A stretch of 64,000 bases of DNA from Pseudomonadota bacterium (GTDB lineage Bacteria; Myxococcota_A; UBA796; GCA-2862545). Where the stretch lies: contig SXOB01000081.1 of the NCBI GenBank assembly GCA_005776945.1, forward strand, positions 1-64,000, given 5' to 3'. The position numbers and the translations under genes were made by a program. The notes under the pieces are model-generated. The model had not been told where the DNA came from and searched no databases. It saw only the letters and a program-made list of their open reading frames with translations. Shown here piece after piece: positions 45,301-53,518 of this stretch (the first letter of the stretch is position 1; each line of letters begins with the position of its first letter).

Positions 45301-46099
45301 GGAATCGTCGATTCGCACGCGATGCACGGGTCTCGCTTGGCAACGTTTCCAGGCCCGAATCGGCCACGTGATGGCCTTGATCGAGCGCGGCGACCTGCGG
45401 ACGGCCGCGGCGCGTGCGTACCCGTTGCTTGCGGAAGCCGAGGGAGCCCGCAACGTGCTCGTCGTCGCGATCATCGCGTCGCGCATCCTGCCCGTTCTTG
45501 CGTTGGCCGAGGGGGAGTTGGATCCGGCGATTCGCCAACTCGAAAACGTCGAAGCCAGTTGGCCCGACCCGGCCGGTGCCGTGCCGATCGAAATTGCCAT
45601 CGCGCGCGCTCAACTCGACGTGGGACGCGGTCGTGCGGCCCAAGCGAGCGAGCGCGTCGAAGCCGCGTTTCTCAAGGCCGACGCGCTCGGCGCATGGCAG
45701 GCTCCGCACCTGCGCGTCAATGCGCGGCTTTGGCGGGGCATCATTGCGCTCCATCTCCATCACCTTGGCGACCGCAAGGCGTTGAAGCGGGCGGAAGAGA
45801 TGGCGGCCGCCCTCAAGACCGACCCCGCGCCGTGGGCTCGGCCGTGGGCGTCGTTGCTTGGGGCGGGCATCGTCGCGGTACGCGGCGGCGCTGTCGCTGC
45901 GGCCATCGAAACCGCGCGCGTCCAGTTCTCGGATCGCGACATGTGGCTGGGGGCCGCCATCGCAGGTCGCGCAGGTGCGGTGCTGGCCAACGCGCCGGGC
46001 TCGGACGAGCTTCGGGCGTGGTTCGGCGAGGTTGGGATGCGCGACCCGGACCGATGGGTTCGCCTGTGGTTCCCGGGGCCCGCGGACCTTTCCGTCTAG
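42350..46099 (+). CDS. Ser/Thr kinase fused to an AAA ATPase and TPR-like repeats
   Basis: This 1249-residue signalling protein has a Hanks kinase domain at about 26-325: loop LGAGAMCVVYRV, Lys56, HRDLKPSN with Asp187, DFG at 205-207 and SPE at 233-235. An AAA-type (AAA_16/STAND-like) ATPase follows at about 340-600, with Walker A GGPGTGKTT (Lys373) and Walker B ILSIDDVHWGD (493-494). Long helical repeats to the end resemble TPRs. The kinase has an inserted Ser/Arg-rich stretch (about 112-160). This build resembles PknK and the large kinase-ATPase regulators common in myxobacteria, which integrate protein binding and phosphorylation. There is no membrane segment or DNA-binding domain. The start is GTG 42350, divergent from the amidase across 66 bases. 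Confidence 0.92.
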   Translation: MPGPPQPEDPRRGGVSTVSAFAGTNRFKVVDQLGAGAMCVVYRVRDTQHGDIVALKTLRHLDANSLYRLKQEFRALSSIDHPNLVSFYELVHSEQGWFVTMELVEGVDFLTSVRGVEEAQRSRARSETTFSQDLRFSRSATSAAGVPEVFEPLPGGRLPDLVRLRGGLRQLAEGVAALHAAGRVHRDLKPSNVLVTGTGRVVILDFGLVADIDQDYTEGTLHQNIAGSAAYMSPEQSVGHALTEASDWYSVGVMLYEALTGVWPYSGHLYQILSQKQERDPTPPIQLVPGIPQDLNDFCMGLLRRRPSDRPSGRDVIAQLRGLRQTSEVRRRTLTPRFRFRDEALLELNRAFTSAKWGHSVVCLVRGGPGTGKTTLIREFVKQVKRREESVITLKGRCYEWEQVPFKALDGVMDNLSRVLRRLDPRHAPAIQSDDLPLLAALFPVLSRVESIGSDTPPAQDFEPQELARSAFRGLRDLLRGLGGVGPVILSIDDVHWGDTESAEILAEIVKAERSVPMLVLLSYRSSEPSAFVHWLLPGLNRASCDVRILDLEPLTFEQACVVAGEMLARDPSAEDVRAVALESAGNPHQIRELVRRVDHGEARAAGDMTEVVVGAIAGLSERPKALLDLLVVAGQPVSTDLAIHALQLGNEAFPAISTLRAHSLVNATGGQASGTLEVYSDKVREYVLDQLSDTQRRANHLAIASALEAAGVDDPEALVNHFAGGGAHAKAGLVAWLAAEAAIRDRQHREAVWLLDRAIELGEWSARERRSMCALLGHALAAQGRGREAAAAYLRAVEEGGQSAGGTLRVQAAEQLLATGAVSDGIAMLDLILRETGRQGVPPDWAVWAVDQWTRFRSGSQVDLPRAGLVDGDAMLRASALVSLAEGLLPHRPKLSAIFQGRLLGELEGVDELTRLRAVALETAHIAREQPSSPLWRRRWEQVQDLGRAIGTPEAAALATWSAGQTSLLLGAWADAARLCAEAESSIRTRCTGLAWQRFQARIGHVMALIERGDLRTAAARAYPLLAEAEGARNVLVVAIIASRILPVLALAEGELDPAIRQLENVEASWPDPAGAVPIEIAIARAQLDVGRGRAAQASERVEAAFLKADALGAWQAPHLRVNARLWRGIIALHLHHLGDRKALKRAEEMAAALKTDPAPWARPWASLLGAGIVAVRGGAVAAAIETARVQFSDRDMWLGAAIAGRAGAVLANAPGSDELRAWFGEVGMRDPDRWVRLWFPGPADLSV

Positions 46100-46114
46100 C
46101 TTGCGGCTAGCGGC

Positions 46115-46444
46115 TCAGGAGCAGACGAAGGTCTCCTGGCAGGCGACGGGCGGAACGATGACTTCCAGGCCCGGTCCACCCGACGCGTCGCACGTCCATT
46201 GACCGTCGATGCACGCGTCGGCCTTGGCCACATCGAACGTGCAACCGGTATCGAAGCCCGCCGAGATGTCCTCGGCCTGGCAGGTCGCCGCCGTATTGCA
46301 GGTTTCAAACTGCTCGCAGTAGGTTTCCTTGTACGCATCGGGGAAGGTCTCCGGCGTGTAGGCGAAGACTTGGCCGTCGCTTGGCGTCGTGGAGGTCGTG
46401 TCGTCGCCACAGGCCATCAGCCCGATCCAAACCCACATACCCAT
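46115..46444 (-). CDS. Small Cys-rich putative lipoprotein
   Basis: A 109-residue protein with a lipoprotein signal ending LMAC (Cys12). The mature part contains eight more Cys (for example YCEQFETCNTAATCQAE and GCTFDV), enough for four disulfides, so it is probably a compact disulfide-bonded domain. GGAGG sits two bases before the first ATG and eight before a second ATG two codons on, so translation may really begin at 46438. Family unknown. It follows GT-C gene 46466-47749 by 21 bases on the same strand. Confidence 0.7.
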   Translation of the reverse strand: MGMWVWIGLMACGDDTTSTTPSDGQVFAYTPETFPDAYKETYCEQFETCNTAATCQAEDISAGFDTGCTFDVAKADACIDGQWTCDASGGPGLEVIVPPVACQETFVCS

Positions 46445-46465
46445 TTCCTCCGGCTCGGAGGCTCC

Positions 46466-47749
46466 CTAACGGTCCGCTGCGCGTCCGCGCCCGCCCGTTG
46501 ACGTGGACGAGATGGCCACCCAGGTCGTCGCGGCGAAAATGACCCACAGCGCCCCGAACTTGGCCTCCTGAACGGCGAGCGCGGCAGGAAGGGAGCCAGC
46601 AAGGGGGCCCGTCGCCAACGCCTTGAGGGGGGCCACCGGGAAGGCGATGGCGGCGGTGGCGAGGCCGAGCGGGACGGCCCAGCCGACGCCCAAACGGCCG
46701 CGGACGACGGCGGCGATGGCGACCGTCAGCCCCGGGAGTGCCCAGAGGAGGTGGTGCTCGTACGTGTAGACGGGCACGAAGAGCGTCGCGGTGGCGATGC
46801 TCGTGGCTTGGGCGGCTTGGGCGAAGGGCTCATCGACCCGGCGACGGAACAGGGCGGCCGTGCCCAACAGGACGAGACCGCTGAAGGCCTGGGACGCGAG
46901 CGCGGCCGTGCCGCTGAGTCGCGAACCCGTGCCGTCGGGCCAAATCTGCGCGAAGACGTTGGGCATGCTGTGGTTCGCGAACAGGTCGACTTTGATTTCG
47001 AGCCCGTTGTAGTCGCCGGTTCCGAAGCCCGGCAGGATCGCCGTGTAGAAGCGAATCTGCTCGCTGAGGCCGACGAGCGGTAAAACGAGGACGGATGCGA
47101 TTGCGGCCGTGGCGATCGCCGCGGACACCGCCGTCCAACGGCGTTGGACCAGCCAAACCCAAACGAACAGGGCTGGGCTCATCTTGAACATGCAGGCGAG
47201 GCCGAGGGCGACGCCCGCGGGCGCGTCACGGCCCCGTGCGGCGGCCCAGAGCCCGAGTGCCAAGAGCGCGAGGACCAAGGCGTTCGCTTGGCCCATCACG
47301 TGGCCATAGGCGACGCCGCTCGTGATGGCGATGAGGCCGAAGAGGACTGGTCCGACGGCGGGCCCAAGCGGCAGCCACCAACGAAGGAGCGCAAGCGCGG
47401 CGACGAGCAGGGCGACCTCGTTGACGGCGTACCAGACCCAGTAGGCCGTGTCCAAATCGACGCGGGGTGCCCACGCGACGGCCGCCAGGAAGGGCGGCGG
47501 GTAAAAGAACGGATGAACCTGGGTTCGCGTGCCATCCGTCGTCGCGCGAGCGTCGAGGGCGAGCTTGTCGTAGGGGTCGCCGCCGGCCCACGCCACGAGA
47601 GAGGCGTAGTGGTAGGACGCGTAGTCGCGTCCCGCCGTGTCTTTCGCAGGTCCACCCTCGATTTTTGGGGGTGCGACGACATTGAGCAGATGCCAAGTCA
47701 AGGCGGCGGCGAACAGGAGCCACCGAAGGGCGCGAGAGGTGTCGGGCAT
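46466..47749 (-). CDS. GT87-type (DUF2029) membrane glycosyltransferase
   Basis: A 427-residue polytopic membrane protein with about ten hydrophobic helices. The first periplasmic loop, AGRDYASYHYASLVAW then GDPYD, and the later YPPPFLAAVAW, GQANALVLALLALGLWAA and MFKMSPALF are hallmarks of the GT87 family. That family uses polyprenyl-phosphate mannose or a related lipid donor to extend envelope glycans. Donor and acceptor here are unknown. It is divergent from another GT-C gene across 101 bases. Confidence 0.82.
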   Translation of the reverse strand: MPDTSRALRWLLFAAALTWHLLNVVAPPKIEGGPAKDTAGRDYASYHYASLVAWAGGDPYDKLALDARATTDGTRTQVHPFFYPPPFLAAVAWAPRVDLDTAYWVWYAVNEVALLVAALALLRWWLPLGPAVGPVLFGLIAITSGVAYGHVMGQANALVLALLALGLWAAARGRDAPAGVALGLACMFKMSPALFVWVWLVQRRWTAVSAAIATAAIASVLVLPLVGLSEQIRFYTAILPGFGTGDYNGLEIKVDLFANHSMPNVFAQIWPDGTGSRLSGTAALASQAFSGLVLLGTAALFRRRVDEPFAQAAQATSIATATLFVPVYTYEHHLLWALPGLTVAIAAVVRGRLGVGWAVPLGLATAAIAFPVAPLKALATGPLAGSLPAALAVQEAKFGALWVIFAATTWVAISSTSTGGRGRAADR

Positions 47750-47850
47750 GCCCGTGCGGCCTAACGTCAGGCGAGCCCGTCGGCGCCCATTCCGTTGACA
47801 GTCTCCAGACAGGTCGCTAACGCCGTGTTCAACGCGCCATCGGGGGGTGT

Positions 47851-49566
47851 GTGCTCGCTGTGCGGCTGGATCCCTGGCTGGCCACGGTGGTGGCCATCTA
47901 CGTTTGGCTTGTCGGCCGCTTCTGGTTCTTGTGCGACGACAGCTACATCACATTTCGCTACGCGCGGAACCTCGCGCGTGGTCAGGGCGTCACCTACAAC
48001 GTCGGTGAAGAGCCTGTCGAAGGCTATTCCGACTTCCTGTGGATGCTGCTTTCGGCGGCCTGCCATGCGGTAGGCGCCCCGTCGGAAATCGTCGTCCCCG
48101 CGGTGTCGGCGGCGTGTGGCCTCATCCTTCTGCTAGTCGTACACGATGCGCTGCTTCGGCGCTTCGGATTCGACCGGTGGGCCGCCCTCGCAGGCGCCGT
48201 GTGGATCGCGACGGCTCCGGCCTACGCGCTTTGGTCGACGAGCGGCCTCGAGCCGATGCCGTTTGCGCTCGCGTTGTGGATTCTGTTCGACCGTTGGGTT
48301 TTGGCTTCCGACGACGAGGACCCGCGTGGGACGCAAGCCGCGCTTGCCGCCCTCGCCGCGGCGTTGCTGCGCACAGAAGGGGTCGCCTGGGTCGCCATGT
48401 TCGCCTGCGTGGCCTTCCTTGCACGTTGGTTGGACGACCCGACTCGCAACCCTCGCCGGGCCGGCGCGCCGATTCTGCGCAGCTTGGCGCCCTTCGGCTT
48501 GGTCTTTGGCGTCTATACCGCCTGGCGCATGGCCTACTTTGGCGACTGGGTGCCAAATACGGCGCACGCGAAGGTCGGCTTCGGCATCGACCGGATCGTA
48601 CGCGGGATGAAGTACGTCGGCTTGTACTGGCTGACGTTCCCCACGCTCGCGTTGGCTCTTCTGGGCACGCCTTGGGCGATCTTGGCGAGGCCTGGCCGCG
48701 GGGTGGCGGTGGCGCTGTTGGCCGTCGCATTCCCTGCCTACGGCGTGGCCATCGGTGGCGACTTCATGCCAATGGGTCGGATGCTGGTGCCGGGAATCCC
48801 GATGGCGGTCGTTCTGTTGGCGACGTTGTGGCAAGCGCTCCGGCCACGGTTCTCGCGGGACTGGGCGGCGGGTGTGTTGGCGGCCCTGTTCACGCTGCTC
48901 AACGTGCTCGGCGGCTTCGACATCCACGTCGTCCCGCACGCCATCCGCGAAGCGCTGCACTTCCGGTTGTCGGATCGGGAGTTCATGACCGAGTACGCCA
49001 GGTGGGCCAATATGGCCGACAACACCGACGGGTTCGCGCTTCGAGGGCGGGCGCTGAAGGCCTGGGCGCCCAACGGGACGCGATGGGTGACCAAAGCGAT
49101 TGGCGTCGCGGGGTACCACTCCGATCTCTACATCTACGACCAGTACGGCCTCGTGAACCGCGAGGTCGCATTGCTGACGCCTCCGGCCGGCCGTCTCGTC
49201 GAGTCGCCGGGTCACGACAAAGCGGTCGAGGCCGCCTTCTTCGTCAAATACGACCCCGACCTGCTCAGCGCGCGACTCGTCCAGGGGCTTCGAGCGCCGG
49301 GGCTCATGAAGGACACGCTCGAGGAGTGGGCGACCCCGCCGGACCTCATGTCGCGTTTCGTGCCTGACTTCGAGGAGGTCGAACTGGAGGGCGAAGCCGA
49401 TCGGAGCTTCCTCCTGCTCGTGCGTCGTGCAGAGCCGTGGGAGAATGCCGAGGCGATGTGGGAGGCCTTCCCGGAGCGTCGCAAGCACCTGCTGGCCTAC
49501 CTCAAGCAGTGGTACGAGCAGCACCCGGAACTTGCCGACCGCGTGGAGCGGGACGGCGTCGAGTAG
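47851..49566 (+). CDS. GT-C membrane glycosyltransferase, AftB-like
   Basis: This 571-residue protein has about ten membrane helices in its first 370 residues and a soluble C-terminal domain. The first loop CDDSYITFRYARNLARGQG (Asp29-Asp30) and EPVEGYSDFLWM are characteristic of GT-C transferases of the AftB/DUF2079-like group, where the Asp pair is catalytic. These enzymes add a sugar from a polyprenyl-phosphate donor on the periplasmic face. The GTG at 47851 is used. Convergent with the methyltransferase gene, with a short hairpin between them. Confidence 0.78.
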   Translation: MLAVRLDPWLATVVAIYVWLVGRFWFLCDDSYITFRYARNLARGQGVTYNVGEEPVEGYSDFLWMLLSAACHAVGAPSEIVVPAVSAACGLILLLVVHDALLRRFGFDRWAALAGAVWIATAPAYALWSTSGLEPMPFALALWILFDRWVLASDDEDPRGTQAALAALAAALLRTEGVAWVAMFACVAFLARWLDDPTRNPRRAGAPILRSLAPFGLVFGVYTAWRMAYFGDWVPNTAHAKVGFGIDRIVRGMKYVGLYWLTFPTLALALLGTPWAILARPGRGVAVALLAVAFPAYGVAIGGDFMPMGRMLVPGIPMAVVLLATLWQALRPRFSRDWAAGVLAALFTLLNVLGGFDIHVVPHAIREALHFRLSDREFMTEYARWANMADNTDGFALRGRALKAWAPNGTRWVTKAIGVAGYHSDLYIYDQYGLVNREVALLTPPAGRLVESPGHDKAVEAAFFVKYDPDLLSARLVQGLRAPGLMKDTLEEWATPPDLMSRFVPDFEEVELEGEADRSFLLLVRRAEPWENAEAMWEAFPERRKHLLAYLKQWYEQHPELADRVERDGVE

Positions 49567-49568
49567 CG

Positions 49569-49583
49569 GCCCGCTAAGCGGGC
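49569..49583. terminator. GC hairpin between convergent genes
   Basis: GCCCGC-TAA-GCGGGC forms a perfect 6-base-pair stem with a 3-base loop, between the stop of the GT-C gene (49566) and the last codons of the methyltransferase gene (49574). It could end transcription from both sides, but there is no clear T-run, so this is a weak call. Confidence 0.35.
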
Positions 49584-50188
49584 GGGGCCGCGGCCCGGGT
49601 GACCGCGAGCCGGAAGCTTCGCGTTCGCTGCGTCTCCAGCGTCGTCATCTCTTCGACGTCCTGGCCTGCCCGGCGGATGGCCTCGAGGAAATCCTCCTCG
49701 TAGGTGACCTTGCCGAAGTTGATCGTCGTGACCCGGTGCAGCAGCGGTTTGGCGGCTTCCACGATCTTGGACCGACGATGCTCGAAGGTCTGGGTGAAGA
49801 AAACGGGCGCACCTGGGCGCAAAAGCTCGACCACGTGGCGCAGGGCCGCGGGCGGGTCGGGCATCAACATGAACGACGCGCTGAAGTAGGCCGCGTCGTA
49901 GGGCCCCCCGCGGTGGTCGTAAACGCTGATCTGCTCGACGCTGACGTTGTCCTCAAGGCGCGCGGCAAGCACCCCTCGCTGGGCCTGGCGGACGTAGTCG
50001 GGGTCGATGTCGATGCCGTGGACGTGCAGGCGCTTGGTGCGGACGAGTTCGGCGTTTTCGAACAGGGCTCCGCCCGTCCCGACGCCGATGTCGAGCAGTT
50101 TGGCCCGGTCGGTGAGGCGGGACAACACCTCGCGGTACCATCCCGCGGTCAGCGGGCGAACCGTCTTGTCATAGATCCAGGCACGCAT
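49574..50188 (-). CDS. Class I SAM-dependent methyltransferase
   Basis: A 204-residue Rossmann methyltransferase. Motif I is LLDIGVGTGG (31-40), motif II includes the acidic HGIDIDPDYV, and the later FMLMPDPPAALRHVVELLRPG is the usual post-II region. The start is ATG 50188, set by the family start and the divergent SGNH gene; the frame also reads far upstream antisense to that gene. Substrate unknown. Its place among glycosyltransferase and SGNH genes suggests a glycan or lipid target, which is inference only. Confidence 0.87.
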   Translation of the reverse strand: MRAWIYDKTVRPLTAGWYREVLSRLTDRAKLLDIGVGTGGALFENAELVRTKRLHVHGIDIDPDYVRQAQRGVLAARLEDNVSVEQISVYDHRGGPYDAAYFSASFMLMPDPPAALRHVVELLRPGAPVFFTQTFEHRRSKIVEAAKPLLHRVTTINFGKVTYEEDFLEAIRRAGQDVEEMTTLETQRTRSFRLAVTRAAAPPA

Positions 50189-50239
50189 GCCCGCTCCGCC
50201 GGGCGCGGCTAACCCCTGGCCGCGCGATAGGAGCGGCCG

Positions 50240-52369
50240 ATGCGTACCGCGGTGCTGAGCGTGCTCGCGCCGGCGTTCGTCCTCGCCGCCTTCGTCATTG
50301 GATTGTGGACCTATCGGGACTCGGAAGAACGTACGGCCGACCTCAATGCGGGTTGGATCTTCAACGCGACGGTCACGCGCGACGGCGCCGTGGCGGCGAT
50401 CAACCGCTTGCTCGAAGCGAAGCGCCCCCGCGTGATCGTGTTGGGCCCCAGCTACGCGAACACGGACATCAGTCCTGAGCTTCTGGCCGAGCGCATGGGG
50501 CTCGAACGGGGCGACGTGGCGCTCCTCAGCGTCCCCAACTCGGTCGGAAGCCACTGGTACGCGATCCTCAAGTATCGGGTGTTCGAGCCGGGCCACCGTC
50601 CCGAACACATCATCGTCGTCAGCGGGCTGCAGAGCATGTTGCTCAACACGCCGCTGACGGAGTCCAGCCGGGTCAACCTCGACGTCCATCTGCCCCCCGA
50701 GGGGGGCGACGCCGTCCTCACCGAGCGTGTCGCGCATTCGGGGGCCCTCTGGTGGGGTCGGTTGAAGGATCAACGGACGAAGGTGCGCGACGCCATCTTC
50801 TCTGTGTTGCGCGATCGGCCGGTGCGGGCGTTGGCGGCGACCAAGCGGCGGACGCTGCAATCCGACGATGTCCGCAAGGCGCTCGACAAAGTCTTCGCCG
50901 ACGAGGTGGTCGACCCTGTCCGGCTGAGTCGAAACCGGGCCGTGACGGCGATCGACACAGAGGCTCACGGCTACGACCTGTCGGTCCTGCCCAAGCCCGA
51001 GGCGAGCTTTTTGGGCCCGATCACGGAGCTGGCGTCGGCCTCGGGCGCCCACATCACCTGGGTCCGTCCCCCGATGGAGCCCGGCATCCCTGCGGAGCTG
51101 GACGACGTGGTCCCCGAAGGCTTCGAGGCGGCCGCCCGGGAGGTCGTGGAGGGGGCGGGGGGGGCGTTCCTCGATCTTCGTCGCCTGCCCATGACCGAGG
51201 CGATGTTTCGCAACGCCGACCATATGAACAAGGAGGGGTCGCGCCGATTCACCCTGGCGGTGGCGGAGGCCCTCCGAGAGTCGGGATGGGGCGCGCCCGT
51301 GCTCTACCGTCCGCGCAAGGTCGAGCGACACGGCGGAGGGGAAGCGGCCCTGCCGTCGGCCGACGGCCGGGCTCTGCATGCCGGCGGCGAGTTGCAGCTG
51401 CATTTCGATCCCTGGCCGGGGGGTCCGTTCGAGGGCGCGGCCGAAATGGTGGGGGGACGCGCGCCGCCCGTCGGAAAGGCCGGCGGCCACGACATCGCAT
51501 GGGTGGCCAACGGAAAGGGCTGGTCGGGTTCCTGGAAGGGGGCACCCCCCCAGGGTCCATGGACGTTGACCATGGCGACCGAGGAAGCCGCGCTCCTGAC
51601 GGGCCTTCGTTGGGGCCAGGGCCCGTCATTCGGCACGCTCCTCGGCGAGGGCAGCGTCAGCGAGGACGTATGGGTCGACGTCCTTCATGCGCCGGGAACC
51701 GACATCCAGTTCGCCCGTGCGCCTGTAGGGGTGCCTGGCTCCGAGCGGCCACGCTTCCGCGAGGCGGGCCCGTTGTCGCGCTTCCAGACGGAAAAGTGGG
51801 GCTTTCTCAGCGACGAAGCCCTGCTCGGGGTCACCCAATTCGAGGAGAGGTGCAGCCCGCTGCGGGTGGTCGAGGACGACCGGCTTCTTGGTGGCGCCAA
51901 CGCTCCTTGTGGTGATGTGATTCGGCACGGGCACGGCCGAAGCTGCCACGGGCCGACAGCCATCCTGTTCTCAGCGGGCGACGGCTCGGACCCCGACACG
52001 AACGGGCGGTCCTACAACCTCGTGCTGGACCTTGGTCGCCGATGTGGCAAACGGTGGTGGGTCTACCCGAAGGACCACCTGACGCTGACGACTGCGGCGC
52101 GCCCTGGGCCCGTCGACCAGGTCCGGCTCGGGTTGCGCTACTTGCAATACCGCGACGCGACGCTGCAGGTGCGTGTGCGCGTTGGCGACGCGTTGGTGGT
52201 CGAGGAGGCCGTGTCGAGCCGGGCCTGGGCCGCGGGGTCGCTGACGTGGTCGCTCGGGCGTGCGGTCCAGCCCGACGAGAAGATCACGATCGAGCTTGAA
52301 AGTCTCGACTACGTCTTCTACCTGTTCGAGGGCGCCGACGTGGGCTTGGTGCGCTCAGGCGGGCCATGA
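50240..52369 (+). CDS. Envelope protein with SGNH hydrolase-like domain
   Basis: The 709-residue protein has an N-terminal membrane anchor (about 4-22) and then an SGNH-like fold. VIVLGPSYANTDISPELL (Ser71) resembles block I, and NADHMNKEGSRRF (about 326-337) resembles the block V Asp-x-His dyad. The region between is helical. The C-terminal half (about 370-709) is beta-rich and contains several Cys, suggesting a carbohydrate- or ligand-binding sandwich. Proteins of this build include AlgX/AlgJ-like O-acetyltransferases, so glycan O-acetylation or deacetylation is plausible but unproven. ATG 50240 has AGGAG seven bases upstream. Confidence 0.68.
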   Translation: MRTAVLSVLAPAFVLAAFVIGLWTYRDSEERTADLNAGWIFNATVTRDGAVAAINRLLEAKRPRVIVLGPSYANTDISPELLAERMGLERGDVALLSVPNSVGSHWYAILKYRVFEPGHRPEHIIVVSGLQSMLLNTPLTESSRVNLDVHLPPEGGDAVLTERVAHSGALWWGRLKDQRTKVRDAIFSVLRDRPVRALAATKRRTLQSDDVRKALDKVFADEVVDPVRLSRNRAVTAIDTEAHGYDLSVLPKPEASFLGPITELASASGAHITWVRPPMEPGIPAELDDVVPEGFEAAAREVVEGAGGAFLDLRRLPMTEAMFRNADHMNKEGSRRFTLAVAEALRESGWGAPVLYRPRKVERHGGGEAALPSADGRALHAGGELQLHFDPWPGGPFEGAAEMVGGRAPPVGKAGGHDIAWVANGKGWSGSWKGAPPQGPWTLTMATEEAALLTGLRWGQGPSFGTLLGEGSVSEDVWVDVLHAPGTDIQFARAPVGVPGSERPRFREAGPLSRFQTEKWGFLSDEALLGVTQFEERCSPLRVVEDDRLLGGANAPCGDVIRHGHGRSCHGPTAILFSAGDGSDPDTNGRSYNLVLDLGRRCGKRWWVYPKDHLTLTTAARPGPVDQVRLGLRYLQYRDATLQVRVRVGDALVVEEAVSSRAWAAGSLTWSLGRAVQPDEKITIELESLDYVFYLFEGADVGLVRSGGP

Positions 52370-52864
52370 CACGACGACCTGCACATCGGGCAGGATGCGC
52401 AGGGTGCCGAGCAGGGCGGTGAATGGGGCGATGCCGAAGTCGGGCTGGTGGATGCGCGCGCGCAACACGCGGCGATCGCCCTCGACGCCGGCTTGGACGG
52501 TGAAGTCGCGCGTCCTACCGGCGAGGGTCAGGCGACCGTCGGTTTGCCAGGTGTCGCCGTCGTCCTCCCAGGCGTCCGCTTCGAAGCGAATCTCGGGGTA
52601 GCGCTTCACGGCGAGCACGTGTTCGGCGACGTTGGCGTCGATCTGGCGACGGTCATCGGCCGAAAGTCCAGGGGAGGGGACGCCGTCCTTCATGGCTGTG
52701 ACGACGGCGATGGATCGCGCGTCGAAGGTGGCGCGAACGCCGTATTCGTCGAGGCTGACCTGGAAACGGGCGACCCGAAGGTGCAGGTCGTGGCCGACGC
52801 GCGCGAGCAGGCCGTCCTTCGACGTGTAGAGGTCGACCGTGGCCTCGGGAGGGCGGAGAATCAC
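52355..52864 (-). CDS. YceI-family protein
   Basis: A 169-residue lipocalin-like beta-barrel of the YceI family, which binds polyisoprenoid-like lipids. Typical sequence features are VGHDLHLRVARF, the YPEIRFEAD strand after NVAEHVLAVKR, and GRLTLAGRTRDFTV. There is no signal peptide, unlike E. coli YceI, so it is probably cytoplasmic. The GTG at 52864 overlaps the stop of the upstream gene (GTGA). The 3' end overlaps the convergent SGNH gene by 15 bases. Confidence 0.83.
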   Translation of the reverse strand: MILRPPEATVDLYTSKDGLLARVGHDLHLRVARFQVSLDEYGVRATFDARSIAVVTAMKDGVPSPGLSADDRRQIDANVAEHVLAVKRYPEIRFEADAWEDDGDTWQTDGRLTLAGRTRDFTVQAGVEGDRRVLRARIHQPDFGIAPFTALLGTLRILPDVQVVVSWPA

Positions 52865-53403
52865 GGGGCATCCCAGGTGTAGGGCAGCGAAAACTGCAGC
52901 GTCGTCGGCGCGAAGTGCAGCCCCTCCATCACGTCGAGCAGGCAGGCCTCGAAGGCGTCGCTCGTGCCGGGCATCGCGGCGTCGGCGATGCGGCCGACGC
53001 CGTCCATCTCGACGAGGAGGGCGCGCAGCGCCGTCCGTGCGCCTTCAGGGCGGTCGGGGCAGTCGTCGAGTCCCGCCGCGCGGACGGCGTCGACGAAGGC
53101 TGTGGGGGTCGCGGGCCAGACCTTGGCGTTGGGGTCCGCGGGCCGGGTCGGAAGGCGGTGCTTGTCGGGGACGGGTGGGCCGGGGGGTGCGTTGACGCGG
53201 AAGCCCTCTGCGGGCGCCGGGCCTTGGGGGAGGTCGGCCGTGCGGCTGGCGCCGGGGGTTGGCCGTGGGGGTGGCTCGGCCCTCGCGGATGCGGGCGGCG
53301 GCAGGTCATGTAGGGTTGGCGGTGCCGGAGGGAGCGACCACCAGCCAAGCGCTGAGAGGGCTGCGACGACGGTCGCTGCGATCCACCACCGAGGGTTGGG
53401 CAT
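52861..53403 (-). CDS. Single-pass protein with TonB/AgmX-like C-terminal module
   Basis: A 180-residue protein with an N-terminal membrane helix (about 6-24), a Pro-rich linker (about 25-95) and a C-terminal domain containing VGRIADAAMPGTSDAFEACLLDVMEGLHF, then FSLPYTW. That pattern (a Gly-Val strand, a Cys-containing helix and a final beta strand) resembles the C-terminal domains of TonB and of the myxobacterial AgmX/PglI proteins. The match is weak and the role unknown. It is coupled to the YceI gene and divergent from the MopE-repeat gene. Confidence 0.62.
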   Translation of the reverse strand: MPNPRWWIAATVVAALSALGWWSLPPAPPTLHDLPPPASARAEPPPRPTPGASRTADLPQGPAPAEGFRVNAPPGPPVPDKHRLPTRPADPNAKVWPATPTAFVDAVRAAGLDDCPDRPEGARTALRALLVEMDGVGRIADAAMPGTSDAFEACLLDVMEGLHFAPTTLQFSLPYTWDAP

Positions 53404-53518
53404 GGGTGCCGCTAACCCTGGGTGGGGCGTGGCAGAAGCGCGCGGATGGCCATTGGCGTCCTCAGTTTTCCCTCGATCGCTCCGGATCGAATCGATAAAG
53501 TGCGCGAACGGGGGAGAG

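Noticed and set aside
42284-45763. Upstream extension of the amidase frame to 45763
   Set aside because: It is antisense to the kinase-ATPase gene and has no family resemblance; amidase homology starts at ATG 42283.
46096-46110. CTAGC-TTGCG-GCTAG hairpin between convergent genes
   Set aside because: Only five base pairs with no T-run; it overlaps the kinase-gene stop codon and is likely by chance.
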